From NCBI GenBank assembly GCA_965202795.1, contig OZ241848.1, positions 2,170,001 through 2,234,000 of the forward strand: a stretch of 64,000 nucleotides of DNA. Reading direction: 5' to 3'. Within the stretch, counting starts at the first letter, position 1, and each line of letters starts with the position of its first letter. A program made the translations under genes and the position numbers. The notes beneath the pieces were generated by a model. It did not search any database. It was given only the letters and a program-made list of their open reading frames with translations, and was not told the origin of the DNA. Below are positions 33,474 to 42,801 of this stretch, piece by piece. The DNA comes from JACOND01 sp965202795 (GTDB taxonomy: Bacteria > Bdellovibrionota > Bdellovibrionia > Bdellovibrionales > UBA1609).

Positions 33474-36005
33474 ATGCCGATTCAAAAAGAGGCTTCTGCC
33501 AGAATAAAAATCAACCGCCTGCTGGAAAAAGCCGGCTGGCGCTTTTTTGACAGCGGGCGGGGGCCGGCCAATATCCAGCTGGAGCGGGGCATCAGCATTG
33601 CCCCGAAGGATATTGAAGCGGCGGGGGATGATTTTGAAAAAACCAGGCGTGGCCGGGCGGATTATCTGCTTTTGAATGAGGAGGGGTTTCCGGCAGCGGT
33701 ATTGGAGGCCAAGCGGGAGAAAAAAAGCCCTTTGGATGGCAAGGAGCAGGCCCGGCGATACGCCCGCAGCCTGAAGGCCCGGTTTGTTATTCTCTCCAAC
33801 GGAAACCTGCATTATTTTTGGGATTTGGAATCCGGCAGCCCCGAAATCATAACAGAATTCCCCGCGCAAGAGTCCCTTCAGCGCAAAAGCCAGTTTAAGC
33901 CTGACGGCAAAAAGCTTTCTGAGGAGCCGGTCTCTGAAGATTACATAGCCGGCTGCCAAAACCCCCGGCTGCTGAATGATCCTGGCTGGAGCGATCCTCA
34001 GGCCAAAAAAGCTCTGGCGGCGGAGCATGGGGTCAGTGTTCTCAGGCCTTATCAGGTTAAGGCTCTCCAGGCCCTGCAGACAAGGGCCAGGGAGGGGGGC
34101 CGCCGCTTTCTTTTTGAGATGGCCACCGGGACAGGAAAAACCCTGCTGTCGGCGGCGGCGGCCAGGCTTTTCCTCCGGACAGGAAACGCCAAAAGGGTTT
34201 TGTTTTTGGTTGATCGGCTGGAGCTGGAGCGGCAGGCCTTTTCAAGCTTCAACAGCTATTTAAAAAACGATTATTTGTCTGTCATTTACAAGAAAAACAG
34301 GGATGACTGGCGCCGGGCGGAGATTGTGATCTCCACTGTTCAAAGCCTGCTGGCGGGAAACAAGTTCCGCAGGCTTTTTTCTCCGGCGGATTTTGATCTT
34401 TTGATTTCCGACGAGGCTCACCGCTCCATTGGGGGCAATGCCCGCGCGCTTTTTGAATATTTTATTGGATACAAAATCGGCCTGACGGCCACGCCGCGGG
34501 ATTACCTGAAAAACATAGACGCCATGGAGCTTGCGGAAAAAGATCAAAGAAGGTGGGAGCGGCGCCTCCTTTTGGACACTTATAAAACCTTTGGCTGCGA
34601 AAACAGCGAGCCGGCTTTTAAATACAGCCTGATGGACGGCGTCAGGGAGGGCTATCTGGTTAACCCTGTGGTTTTGGACGCGCGGACGGACATCACCGCA
34701 GAGCTTTTATCGAAGCGGGGATACAGCATGATAATGGAAAATGAGGAGGGGGAGAGGGAAGAGCAGATCTTTCACCGCAAAGACTTTGAGCGGAGTTTTT
34801 TTTCCGAAAAAACCAACATGGTTTTCTGCGGGAGTTTTTTGGACAATGCTTTAAAAGACCCTTTAAGCGGAGAAATCGGCAAATCCATTGTTTTTTGTGT
34901 CAGCCAGAGGCATGCCTCAAAAATCACTCAAGTATTGAACAAAATGGCGGATCAGCGCTGGCCCGGCAAATACAATTCAGATTTTGCTGTTCAGGTGACC
35001 TCCAATATTGAGGGGGCCGGGCAGCGCGCGGCCAGTTTTGCCTATAACAAGCTGAATGGCCGGACAAAATTTTTGGATGGCTATAAATCCTCTAAAACAA
35101 GAGTTTGCGTCACGGTCCGCATGATGACAACGGGCTATGACTGCCGGGATATTTTGAATCTGTGTTTGATGCGGCCTGTGTTTTCCCCGGCAGATTTTGT
35201 TCAGATGAAGGGCCGGGGGACCCGAAAGTTTGCTTTTCAATACAGGGGCGGCGCCGGGCGGGGGCATAAGGCGGAAAAGCAAAGCTTCAAGCTGTTTGAT
35301 TTTTTTGCGGTCTGCGAGTTTTTTGAAAAAGAATTTAACTATGATGAGGCTTTGAAGCTCCCTCAGCTGAAAGCGGGCGGCGGCGATGCTGACGGCCTGC
35401 CCGCCTCCCCTATGTATGAGGCGCGAATCCATGATCCGGACGCCTTAAAAACCCTCTCTCAAAAAGAGGTGGGGCTGGAGGGCATGAGGCTTGACAGGGA
35501 GTTTTGGGGCCGGGCGCGGGGCGCTCTGGCAAAGGACGGGGAGCTGGAGGCGGCTGTCCGGCGGGGGATGTGGGAGGCCGCGCGGGGCTTAATCGCGCGA
35601 AAACACGAAAACAAGCCGGAGCTTTATCTGAGTCTGGAAAAAATCCGCAAAGCGGAGGGGCTGGACAGGCCGCTTTCCTGGAAGGAGGTTTTGCAGAGGG
35701 CTTTTGGCCTGATTGATCATTTCCCCGGCAGGGAGGAGCTTTTGCATGAGGAATGCCAGAATTTTATCTCCATCCACAAGCCGGACAGCCATCTTGCGCC
35801 GGAAATCATAAGCTTTATCAGCCTGTATCTTTCTGACCCTGAATTTAGGGACAGCATCAATAAAAAAGAATATGCCGATCTGTATACAAGGGCCGGCTTT
35901 ACAATGGCATCTCTAAAGAGACTGACTCAGGGAAAAACCAACTGGCCGAAAGTCATTCAGGAATACATCAAAAGCTATGTCAGCCTAAAGCCTTTTGCGG
36001 ACTAA
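33474..36005 (+). CDS. hsdR: Type I restriction enzyme R subunit
   Basis: ATP-driven translocase and nuclease subunit. 843 residues. N-terminal PD-(D/E)XK domain with GRADYLLLNEEG and VLEAKRE (Asp 63, Glu 78, Lys 80). Helicase motifs: MATGTGKT (Walker A, about 216-223), LLISDEAHRSIGG (motif II), LTATPRD (III), and the C-terminal RecA-like domain with RVCVTVRMMTTGYDCRDI and QMKGRGTR (VI). A C-terminal helical part follows for assembly. Its 36-base spacing to the methylase gene indicates one operon. Codon usage is that of the GC-rich chromosome, unlike the genes after 37.4 kb. Confidence 0.93.
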   Translation: MPIQKEASARIKINRLLEKAGWRFFDSGRGPANIQLERGISIAPKDIEAAGDDFEKTRRGRADYLLLNEEGFPAAVLEAKREKKSPLDGKEQARRYARSLKARFVILSNGNLHYFWDLESGSPEIITEFPAQESLQRKSQFKPDGKKLSEEPVSEDYIAGCQNPRLLNDPGWSDPQAKKALAAEHGVSVLRPYQVKALQALQTRAREGGRRFLFEMATGTGKTLLSAAAARLFLRTGNAKRVLFLVDRLELERQAFSSFNSYLKNDYLSVIYKKNRDDWRRAEIVISTVQSLLAGNKFRRLFSPADFDLLISDEAHRSIGGNARALFEYFIGYKIGLTATPRDYLKNIDAMELAEKDQRRWERRLLLDTYKTFGCENSEPAFKYSLMDGVREGYLVNPVVLDARTDITAELLSKRGYSMIMENEEGEREEQIFHRKDFERSFFSEKTNMVFCGSFLDNALKDPLSGEIGKSIVFCVSQRHASKITQVLNKMADQRWPGKYNSDFAVQVTSNIEGAGQRAASFAYNKLNGRTKFLDGYKSSKTRVCVTVRMMTTGYDCRDILNLCLMRPVFSPADFVQMKGRGTRKFAFQYRGGAGRGHKAEKQSFKLFDFFAVCEFFEKEFNYDEALKLPQLKAGGGDADGLPASPMYEARIHDPDALKTLSQKEVGLEGMRLDREFWGRARGALAKDGELEAAVRRGMWEAARGLIARKHENKPELYLSLEKIRKAEGLDRPLSWKEVLQRAFGLIDHFPGREELLHEECQNFISIHKPDSHLAPEIISFISLYLSDPEFRDSINKKEYADLYTRAGFTMASLKRLTQGKTNWPKVIQEYIKSYVSLKPFAD

Positions 36006-36041
36006 AAGCGCGGAATAAAGGCCAGGCGGGAGACTTGAAAC

Positions 36042-37982
36042 ATGCTGGATCAGGAGACCAAAAGAAAAATCGACCGGGTCAGGGATATTCTTGTGGGGAA
36101 AATCCCCGACCCCACAGCTCAGGTGGAGCAAATCACCACAGCTCTTATTTACAAATTTATGCATGACATGGATGAAGGATCAAAATCCCTGGGCGGCAGG
36201 GCCAGTTTTTTTGCCGGAGAGTTTAAAAAATACAGCTGGCCCGCCCTTGTCAATGCCAGGCTGTCCGGGAGGGAGCGGCTGAGCCTTTATAAGAGCGCTT
36301 TGAAGAAAATCCCCCTCAATCCCCGGCTGCCGCCGCTTTTCCGCAATATTTTTAAAAGCGCCAGGCTTCCCTATGAAGATCCTGAAACATTGAATCTTTT
36401 TCTAAAAGAAATCAGCGGCTTCTCTTACGATCACAGCGAAAATCTTGGCAATGCCTTTGAGTATCTGCTTTCCATTTTGGGAAGCCAGGGGGATGCCGGG
36501 CAGTTTCGCACTCCAAGGCATATTATTGACTTTATGGTTGAGGCTGCCGCGCCTTCAAAAGAGGAAACTGTTTTGGATCCGGCCTGCGGAACGGCTGGTT
36601 TTTTGATCTCCGCCTACAGGCATATCATCAAAAACAGCTCAAAAAACTATAACCCTGAAAAAGCCTGTCACAGCTTCATGCAGCCGGAGGGATCCGCGGC
36701 CATGGCTCAAATCCAAAGCAATGGGGGTTATAGAGGGGAAAAACTAACTCCCTTTGAAAAAAAACAAATCCAAAAAAACATTATCGGCTATGACATATCC
36801 TCTAAAATGGTCAGGCTTTCCCTTGTGAATATGTATCTGCATCGGTTTCAGCAGCCAAAAATTTATGAGTATGACACTTTGACAAGCGAGGATCGCTGGG
36901 ACGATGATTTTGATGTGATTTTGGCCAACCCCCCGTTTATGAGTCCGAAGGGCGGCATCCGCCCGCACGGCAGATTTTCTGTTAAGGCCGGCCGGTCGGA
37001 GGTTCTGTTTGTGGATTACATAGCGGATCATCTCACCTTAAATGGGCGGGCCGCTGTTATTGTCCCTGAGGGGGTTGTTTTTAAAAGTGACAAAGCCTAT
37101 AAATCTCTGAGAAAAGCGCTTGTTGAGAATCGGATTCTTTGGGCTGTCGCGAGCCTTCCGGCCAAGGTTTTTGAGCCGTATTCCGGCGTCAAAACCAGCA
37201 TTTTGTTTTTGGACAAAAAGAGGGCGCAGGTGAACAAAGAGATTTTATTTCTTGATGTTCATAATGACGGATTTGAGTTGGGAGCGAGAAGACGAAAAAT
37301 TGACAAAAACGACCTGCCGGAGATTTTGAGAGTTTTAAAGGCTTGGCAGGAGGGGAAAAAGATAAAAAGCTCTCTTGCGCATTGGGTAATGAAAGAAAAA
37401 ATCATAGAGAGCAGTGATTGGAATCTAACCAGCAACCGGTATAAAGAGATTCAGCTCAGACCAACAAAATATCCTATAGTCAGATTAGGAGAGGTTATCA
37501 CTCTTGAATATGGCAAACCTTTGAAAAAACAAGATAGAAGAGATGGCGCTTACCCTGTTTTCGGTTCAAATGGCCCTGTTGGCTGTCATGATAAATATTT
37601 AGTTAAAGGTCCTTTTATTATTGTTGGAAGAAAGGGCACAGCTGGAGCTGTGACATACTCTAATGAAAGCGGCTATCCTATAGATACAGCTTTTTATGTT
37701 AAAATAAAAGACCAAGGCCGTTTGCATTTAAAGTTTTTGTATTTTATTATGAAAGAACTGGGATTAGATAAAATAAATAAACAGGCTGGAGTGCCGGGAT
37801 TAAACAGAAATGACGCTTATAGAGTCAAAATCCCTCTCCCTCCTATAAAAATCCAGAAAGAGATTGTGGCGGAAATTGAGAAGGAGCGCTCCCATATTGA
37901 ATCCTGCAAAAAGCTGATAGAATTAAATCAAGAAAAAATCCGCCAAAAAATCAGCGCGGTTTGGGAAAAAAATAAACTGTAA
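36042..37982 (+). CDS. Type I methyltransferase fused to a half specificity subunit (HsdM-S)
   Basis: N6-adenine methylase joined to one target-recognition domain. Residues 1-470: helical HsdM N terminus, QFRTPRHIIDFMVE, SAM site DPACGTAGFLISAYRH (179-194) and the catalytic ANPPF (295-299). Residues about 476-646: one HsdS half (YPIVRLGEVITLEYGKPLKK ... GPFIIVGRKGTAGAV ... LPPIKIQKEIVAEIEKER) ending in the conserved helix. A normal HsdS has two such halves; a half subunit would have to dimerise and read a palindromic bipartite site. The DNA for residues about 465-600 is clearly AT-rich compared with the DNA before it, so the recognition part was probably swapped in. No separate hsdS exists nearby. 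Confidence 0.9.
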   Translation: MLDQETKRKIDRVRDILVGKIPDPTAQVEQITTALIYKFMHDMDEGSKSLGGRASFFAGEFKKYSWPALVNARLSGRERLSLYKSALKKIPLNPRLPPLFRNIFKSARLPYEDPETLNLFLKEISGFSYDHSENLGNAFEYLLSILGSQGDAGQFRTPRHIIDFMVEAAAPSKEETVLDPACGTAGFLISAYRHIIKNSSKNYNPEKACHSFMQPEGSAAMAQIQSNGGYRGEKLTPFEKKQIQKNIIGYDISSKMVRLSLVNMYLHRFQQPKIYEYDTLTSEDRWDDDFDVILANPPFMSPKGGIRPHGRFSVKAGRSEVLFVDYIADHLTLNGRAAVIVPEGVVFKSDKAYKSLRKALVENRILWAVASLPAKVFEPYSGVKTSILFLDKKRAQVNKEILFLDVHNDGFELGARRRKIDKNDLPEILRVLKAWQEGKKIKSSLAHWVMKEKIIESSDWNLTSNRYKEIQLRPTKYPIVRLGEVITLEYGKPLKKQDRRDGAYPVFGSNGPVGCHDKYLVKGPFIIVGRKGTAGAVTYSNESGYPIDTAFYVKIKDQGRLHLKFLYFIMKELGLDKINKQAGVPGLNRNDAYRVKIPLPPIKIQKEIVAEIEKERSHIESCKKLIELNQEKIRQKISAVWEKNKL

Positions 37983-38039
37983 AATTTTCCATTATATTGG
38001 CAAAAAAAGAAAAAGAGAAGGCGCGGAGAGGAAAATGCT

Positions 38040-39239
38040 ATGAGAAAGACAGAGCTGATAGATGAGCTGAAAGATATCATTCAGGACTGCAATATCAATT
38101 TTTTTCTTGGAGCCGGCCTGTCCGCTCCATATATCCCGCCGCTCGGAAAAACAGAGCGCCTGTTAACAGAGCTTTCAGAAAAAAAAGAAAATATTAAAAA
38201 AGATCTGGAAAAAACTGTCCGCGCCTCTGTTTATCTGTCTTTTTTTGATAACGCCATCGCCAAAAATATCAATATCCTGCGGCATTCCGGCAAATCAGAA
38301 AATAAAGAAATAAAGATCGTCTTAGAAAACTACACAAGTTTTCTTAAAATTATCAACACAATCATTTTGAACAGGAGAAGCGCGATTTTAAGCCGGCAGG
38401 CAAATATTTTTACAACAAATTTTGATATATTTTTGGAAAAATCTCTGGAAGCGGCAAATGTTGAGTTTAATGATGGCTTTAGCGGCAGCTTTAATCGAAA
38501 ATTTAACCTGGGCAATTTTAAAAAATCCATTTTTAAAAGAAGCCTGCATTATGATAATATCTATGAGCTGCCAGTGTTTAATTTAATCAAATTGCATGGC
38601 TCACTGACATGGAAAAAAGAAAATGAAAAAGAGGGCATTTATTTTGATAAAGATTTATGCCTTTTAAGGCGCATTGACAAAATAAGAGCATCGCAGCCAG
38701 GCCGGCCAGTTAATATTTCCGAAAAAGCCACAATAGACAGCCTGCTGTCTGCAGCAAAAGACAAAAAGTCAGACTGCTCCGCTGAAGAATTTATCCATGA
38801 ATATGAAAATCTTTTGATTGTCAATCCAACAAAGGAAAAGTTTAGAGAAACTGTCTTAAACCGAAATTATTATGAGCTTTTGAGGATATATTCAGCTGAA
38901 CTGGAAAAAGAAAATACTGTGCTGTTTGTTATGGGATTTTCTTTCTCTGATGAGCATATCAGAGAAGTTACTGTAAGGGCCGCAAATTCAAACCCCACAC
39001 TGAAAGTTTATATATTTGCCCACAAAAAAGAGGCGAAAAAACATATAGACAAAGAGATCAATAAATCATTTCCAAATAATCAGAACATCCGCATCATCTG
39101 TCCTGATGATATTTCCAAACATGAGGAAAATCAGGCGCAAACAGAGGGGAACAGCGTCTTCTCTGAGTTTAATTTTCAGAATATCAATAGAGAAATTTTT
39201 AAAAAAATACTGGGGGAAGTTTATGGACAGCGCAAATAA
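38040..39239 (+). CDS. SIR2-like NADase of a SIR2-HerA defence system
   Basis: A 399-residue protein with a SIR2 fold. NAD-binding FFLGAGLSAP (22-30), the FTTNFDIFLE segment, and LIKLHGSLTW with the catalytic His; the C-terminal part of the fold is LFVMGFSFSDEHIREVTV. Defence SIR2 proteins hydrolyse NAD+ on phage infection and stop growth. GGAGAGG precedes the ATG at 38040. The 3' end overlaps the HerA-like gene by 17 bases; the pair matches the known SIR2-HerA system. AT-rich composition. Confidence 0.88.
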   Translation: MRKTELIDELKDIIQDCNINFFLGAGLSAPYIPPLGKTERLLTELSEKKENIKKDLEKTVRASVYLSFFDNAIAKNINILRHSGKSENKEIKIVLENYTSFLKIINTIILNRRSAILSRQANIFTTNFDIFLEKSLEAANVEFNDGFSGSFNRKFNLGNFKKSIFKRSLHYDNIYELPVFNLIKLHGSLTWKKENEKEGIYFDKDLCLLRRIDKIRASQPGRPVNISEKATIDSLLSAAKDKKSDCSAEEFIHEYENLLIVNPTKEKFRETVLNRNYYELLRIYSAELEKENTVLFVMGFSFSDEHIREVTVRAANSNPTLKVYIFAHKKEAKKHIDKEINKSFPNNQNIRIICPDDISKHEENQAQTEGNSVFSEFNFQNINREIFKKILGEVYGQRK

Positions 39240-41196
39240 TTTTCCAATGCCTAAAAATGACGGGCAGATGCTGCAGGATTCCATATTTAAAATTGGAAAA
39301 GTGACATCAGTAAGAGGCCGATCTATAGAAGTCAAAGTAGACAAAAGCAAAAACACCTCTCATTTGCTTTATAAAGGCAGGCTTTTGAAAAACATATCTG
39401 TTGGCAGCTATATTAAAATCTTAAAGGGCTTTACAAAAATTATCGGAAAAATTGAGGGAGAGCATGTCACTGAAGAAATTTTATTTGAAAAAATCAGGCA
39501 TGAAAAAAAACAGCCCTTCAGAGAATCAAGGCGGGAGCAGACAAAAAAAGAGTATCGAAAACAAACAGATAAAGTGAATCGTGTTTTGAATGTCAGTTTG
39601 TTTGGGTTTTTTGGAAAAAAAGGCTTTGAAAGGGGAATTAAAGAGCTTCCCTTGATTGACAATGAGTGTTTTCTTTTGGAAGAAAAAGAATTTAATGATG
39701 TTCATGATTTTATCAAGCCAGGCGATGAGCCAATAGCTATTGGCTCGCTGTCTTTGGAAAAAGGGCAGAAGATAAGCATTGGGGCCAGCAGCCTGTTTGC
39801 CAGCCATATTGGAATATTCGGCAATACAGGGAGCGGGAAATCCTACACTCTTGCCAAAATATATCGCGAGCTGTTTCAAAAATATAAAGGCAGCGGAAAT
39901 TTTAAAGCCAGATCTCATTTTTTTCTTATTGATTTTAATGGAGAGTATATTGGCGAAAACGCGGTCATTGAAAAAAAATATAAAAACAGATACAGGCTTT
40001 CAACAAGAGAGAGGGAGGGAAAAGACAAATTTCCAGTCACTCAAGAATCTATAAATGAGCCGGATTTTTGGACTGTTTTTTTAACAGCAACAGCGCAAAC
40101 TCAATCCCCTTTTTTAAAAAGAACATTAGAAAAAGATAATATTGACAGCACAGAAATTGCAGATATAATAAGAGATATTATAACAAACGAGGACAGAAAG
40201 ATTGACAAAGAGCTTATTTTTAGTTTTTTATGGAAGATTAAGCCTTTTTTGAAAAGTGAAATTGATATTAGCCAATTAAGGATGAATTTAAAATATCATT
40301 CAATGTATAATACCTATTATTTTGAAAAAGAGCAAAAAAAGACAACTGGACAAAAAGATGCCATCTATGCAAACAGCTCCATTGATCCTTTTATGAAAAA
40401 ATTTAATGAATACTTAGGCGGAGATGCTTGGTCTTGCTTAAAAGAAAATTCAGGTCTTTCAGATTTGCAAAAGATTCGCCTTAAAATAATTTATTTTTAT
40501 TACGATGAAATTGTGAGAGGCTTTTCCAATAAAAAACACCTTGGCCCTTTAATTAGTCGTCTTGATAAAAGAATCGATGATCTGGAAAAGATAATTGAGA
40601 TTGAAGACAACAGCCAAAAAGAAAAAAATAACGGCCAAGAAGAAAAATTTTTTACTGTTGTTTCCTTAAAAGATGTTAATATCGATATGAAAAAAATTTT
40701 TCCTTTATTGATATGCAGGCAGCTGTATGATCAAAAAAAGAAAGACGATAAAAAAGAAAAATTTTTAAATTTAATTATTGACGAAGCTCATAATATCCTC
40801 TCTCATTCATCAGAAAGGGAAAGTGAAACCTGGAAAGATTATCGCCTGGAGACTTTTGAGGAAATTATAAAAGAAGGAAGAAAATTCGGGGTCTTTTTGA
40901 CTATAGCCAGCCAGCGCCCGGCGGATATTTCAGTTACCATAATTTCACAGCTTCATAATTATTTTTTGCACCGGCTGATTAACAATAATGATATTCTCGC
41001 AGTGGAAAAAACCATATCATATCTTGACAAAGCGTCTTCTGAGTCTATTTCTATAATGCCCACAGGAACTTGTATTTTGACTGGCCTTGCGGCGCAAGTG
41101 CCTGTCTTTATAGATATAGGGCAAATAGAGCCAAAGAAACATGCTCCAGACAATGAGACAATAGACTTGGCTGCAAAATGGAGAGCAAAAGACTGA
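39223..41196 (+). CDS. HerA-like DNA translocase/ATPase (DUF87)
   Basis: A hexameric FtsK-HerA-type ATPase, partner of the SIR2 protein. From ATG 39223 (GGGGG, 6 bases upstream, inside the end of the SIR2 gene) it is 657 residues. N-terminal HAS-barrel (residues about 20-85), Walker A GNTGSGKSYTL at 200-210, Walker B NLIIDEAHNIL near residue 510-520, and a C-terminal core with GVFLTIASQRPADISVTIISQ (quoted to 20) and TGTCILTGLAAQVPVFI. An insertion of about 250 residues between Walker A and B is Lys/Asp/Asn-rich. In SIR2-HerA, the ATPase ring is thought to control the NADase. Confidence 0.88.
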   Translation: MDSANNFPMPKNDGQMLQDSIFKIGKVTSVRGRSIEVKVDKSKNTSHLLYKGRLLKNISVGSYIKILKGFTKIIGKIEGEHVTEEILFEKIRHEKKQPFRESRREQTKKEYRKQTDKVNRVLNVSLFGFFGKKGFERGIKELPLIDNECFLLEEKEFNDVHDFIKPGDEPIAIGSLSLEKGQKISIGASSLFASHIGIFGNTGSGKSYTLAKIYRELFQKYKGSGNFKARSHFFLIDFNGEYIGENAVIEKKYKNRYRLSTREREGKDKFPVTQESINEPDFWTVFLTATAQTQSPFLKRTLEKDNIDSTEIADIIRDIITNEDRKIDKELIFSFLWKIKPFLKSEIDISQLRMNLKYHSMYNTYYFEKEQKKTTGQKDAIYANSSIDPFMKKFNEYLGGDAWSCLKENSGLSDLQKIRLKIIYFYYDEIVRGFSNKKHLGPLISRLDKRIDDLEKIIEIEDNSQKEKNNGQEEKFFTVVSLKDVNIDMKKIFPLLICRQLYDQKKKDDKKEKFLNLIIDEAHNILSHSSERESETWKDYRLETFEEIIKEGRKFGVFLTIASQRPADISVTIISQLHNYFLHRLINNNDILAVEKTISYLDKASSESISIMPTGTCILTGLAAQVPVFIDIGQIEPKKHAPDNETIDLAAKWRAKD

Positions 41197-41286
41197 CAGA
41201 AATTTAATGGATTTTAGGATATTGCAGAGGCCGCGGTTGTGTCAGCTCAAGCTGCCTCGCAAATTAAAAATTAAAAGGACAAAATT

Positions 41287-42522
41287 ATGAAAAAACCAAC
41301 GCATTTTTATTATATCACTCACAAAGACAATTTAAAGTCTATTTTGAAAAATGGGATATTCTCCCATCTTCATTTTGAATCTTGGAGCCAAAAAAACTTG
41401 AACATAAAGAAACAACCTATTTATGACGCAGGCATCATTGCAAGACGAAAAGAAAAAAAGTTTAGAAGGATCTCCTTGTGGAATTACGCTAATGTGTATT
41501 TCCAGGCCCGAAACCCCATGCTCTATCGTGTGATTAAGGAATATAAAGCGAAAAACATTGTTGTTTTGCAAATCAGCTCAGATATTTTGGAAATCCCCGG
41601 CGCGGGAGTCACCGACGGCAATGCCGCCTCCGCAAACACTGAGCTTTTTGAGAATGCTGGCAGAGGCTTAAGCGCTTTAAGAGCGGATCAGTTTGAAAGG
41701 GAGTATTGGAATCAGGCAGATGCTTCAAAAAGAAAAATCATGGCGGAGGTTTTGGTCCCTGACTGCATTCCAAAAGAAAACATTATTGGAGTCTATGCGG
41801 CCGGCCCGGAAACAGCCGATCAAATCAGAAAAGACACCGCAGGCTCATTAAATGTTATGCCGGATCCCTATATGTTCTTTTTGCCTAAGCAGTGGATTCA
41901 GGCATCAAATAATGTGTTTTTGGCAAAGGGAGATATGTTTTTCTCAAAAATGCAGACTTTCACAGTCAGTGTCAACACAGTTGGCGTTATGGGCAAAGGC
42001 CTGGCCTCAAGGGCTAAATATCAGTTTCCTGACACTTATGTGCTTTATCAAGATCTCTGCCGCCAAAAAAAGCTCAAAATGGGGGTTCCCTATTTATACA
42101 AAAGAGAGGAAAACTATGAAAAAACCCTCTTTGAAGATATAACCTATGAAAGCGGAAAGTCCATTGTCACAGAAAACGGCTGCCGCTGGTTTTTGTTTTT
42201 CCCCACCAAAAGCCATTGGAGAGAGCAGTCCCCGATTGGCGGCATCGAAAAAGGCCTGCAGTGGCTTTTGGAAAATTACAAAAGCCAGGGGATTAAGTCC
42301 CTGGCTTTGCCGGCCCTGGGCTGCGGCCTGGGCGGCCTGGACTGGAAAGACATCGGCCCCCTTATGTGCAAATATCTCAATCAAATGAGAATTGCAAGCT
42401 GCATCTATCTGCCCCATGAAAAACAGATCCCTCCAGAGCAGCTAAAGCCTGAATTTTTTCTGAAAAGCCAGGCTGTGTCTGACAAATCGGCTCTTTTCGA
42501 AACAAGCTGCAGGTCAAAATAA
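41287..42522 (+). CDS. DarT-DarG single-chain fusion (DNA ADP-ribosyltransferase plus macro domain)
   Basis: Residues 1-200 are DarT (DUF4433): THFYYITHKDNLKSIL, RRISLWNYANVYF, NPMLY and the catalytic glutamate (E154) in KIMAEVLVPDCIP. DarT ADP-ribosylates thymidine in single-stranded DNA. Residues about 210-370 are a macro domain of the DarG type: VNTVGVMGKGLASRAKYQFP and ALPALGCGLGGLDWKDI; DarG removes the modification. Toxin and antitoxin are usually separate genes; here one 411-residue chain holds both. AAGGAC precedes ATG 41287. The C-terminal DarG extension that normally contacts DarT is missing, since the chain ends soon after the macro fold. DarTG protects against phages. Confidence 0.88.
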   Translation: MKKPTHFYYITHKDNLKSILKNGIFSHLHFESWSQKNLNIKKQPIYDAGIIARRKEKKFRRISLWNYANVYFQARNPMLYRVIKEYKAKNIVVLQISSDILEIPGAGVTDGNAASANTELFENAGRGLSALRADQFEREYWNQADASKRKIMAEVLVPDCIPKENIIGVYAAGPETADQIRKDTAGSLNVMPDPYMFFLPKQWIQASNNVFLAKGDMFFSKMQTFTVSVNTVGVMGKGLASRAKYQFPDTYVLYQDLCRQKKLKMGVPYLYKREENYEKTLFEDITYESGKSIVTENGCRWFLFFPTKSHWREQSPIGGIEKGLQWLLENYKSQGIKSLALPALGCGLGGLDWKDIGPLMCKYLNQMRIASCIYLPHEKQIPPEQLKPEFFLKSQAVSDKSALFETSCRSK

Positions 42523-42591
42523 CCAAAAATCAGCTGAAAAGACAATGCTCTCAAATGAAAAGCTGTTTCAAAGATAAAAGCAGCCTTTTTG

Positions 42592-42801
42592 TCATTTAAT
42601 CCGCCATTTATCCTGACATTTTATCCTGACATTTATTAAGGAGTCCACAAATATTCCGACAGAATTATTGGAAGTTTCTAACAAAGCCCTCTTTAAAAAA
42701 TGCCATCCAATGTCAGAATATTTATGAACTCTTTAATAACCCGTTTTATCCTGACATTTGCCCCCGTTTTATCCTGACAATTTATCATTTAATCCGCCAT
42801 T
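42592..42801. repeat. Nested palindromic element between 17-bp direct repeats
   Basis: Outer layer: TCATTTAATCCGCCATT occurs exactly at 42592-42608 and 42785-42801. Middle layer: TTTATCCTGACA occurs four times, two on each side (42607, 42620, 42745, 42768). Core: 29-bp inverted arms at 42633-42661 and 42711-42739 match at 25 positions, and all four mismatches are transitions. The core spans 107 bp with no gene. It resembles a MITE or the footprint of a mobile element, directly behind the DarT-DarG gene. Confidence 0.8.

Noticed and set aside
42561..42597. Terminator after DarT-DarG
   Set aside because: GCTGTTT ... AAAGCAGC followed by TTTTT is present, but the stem is imperfect with a bulge, so it was not called.
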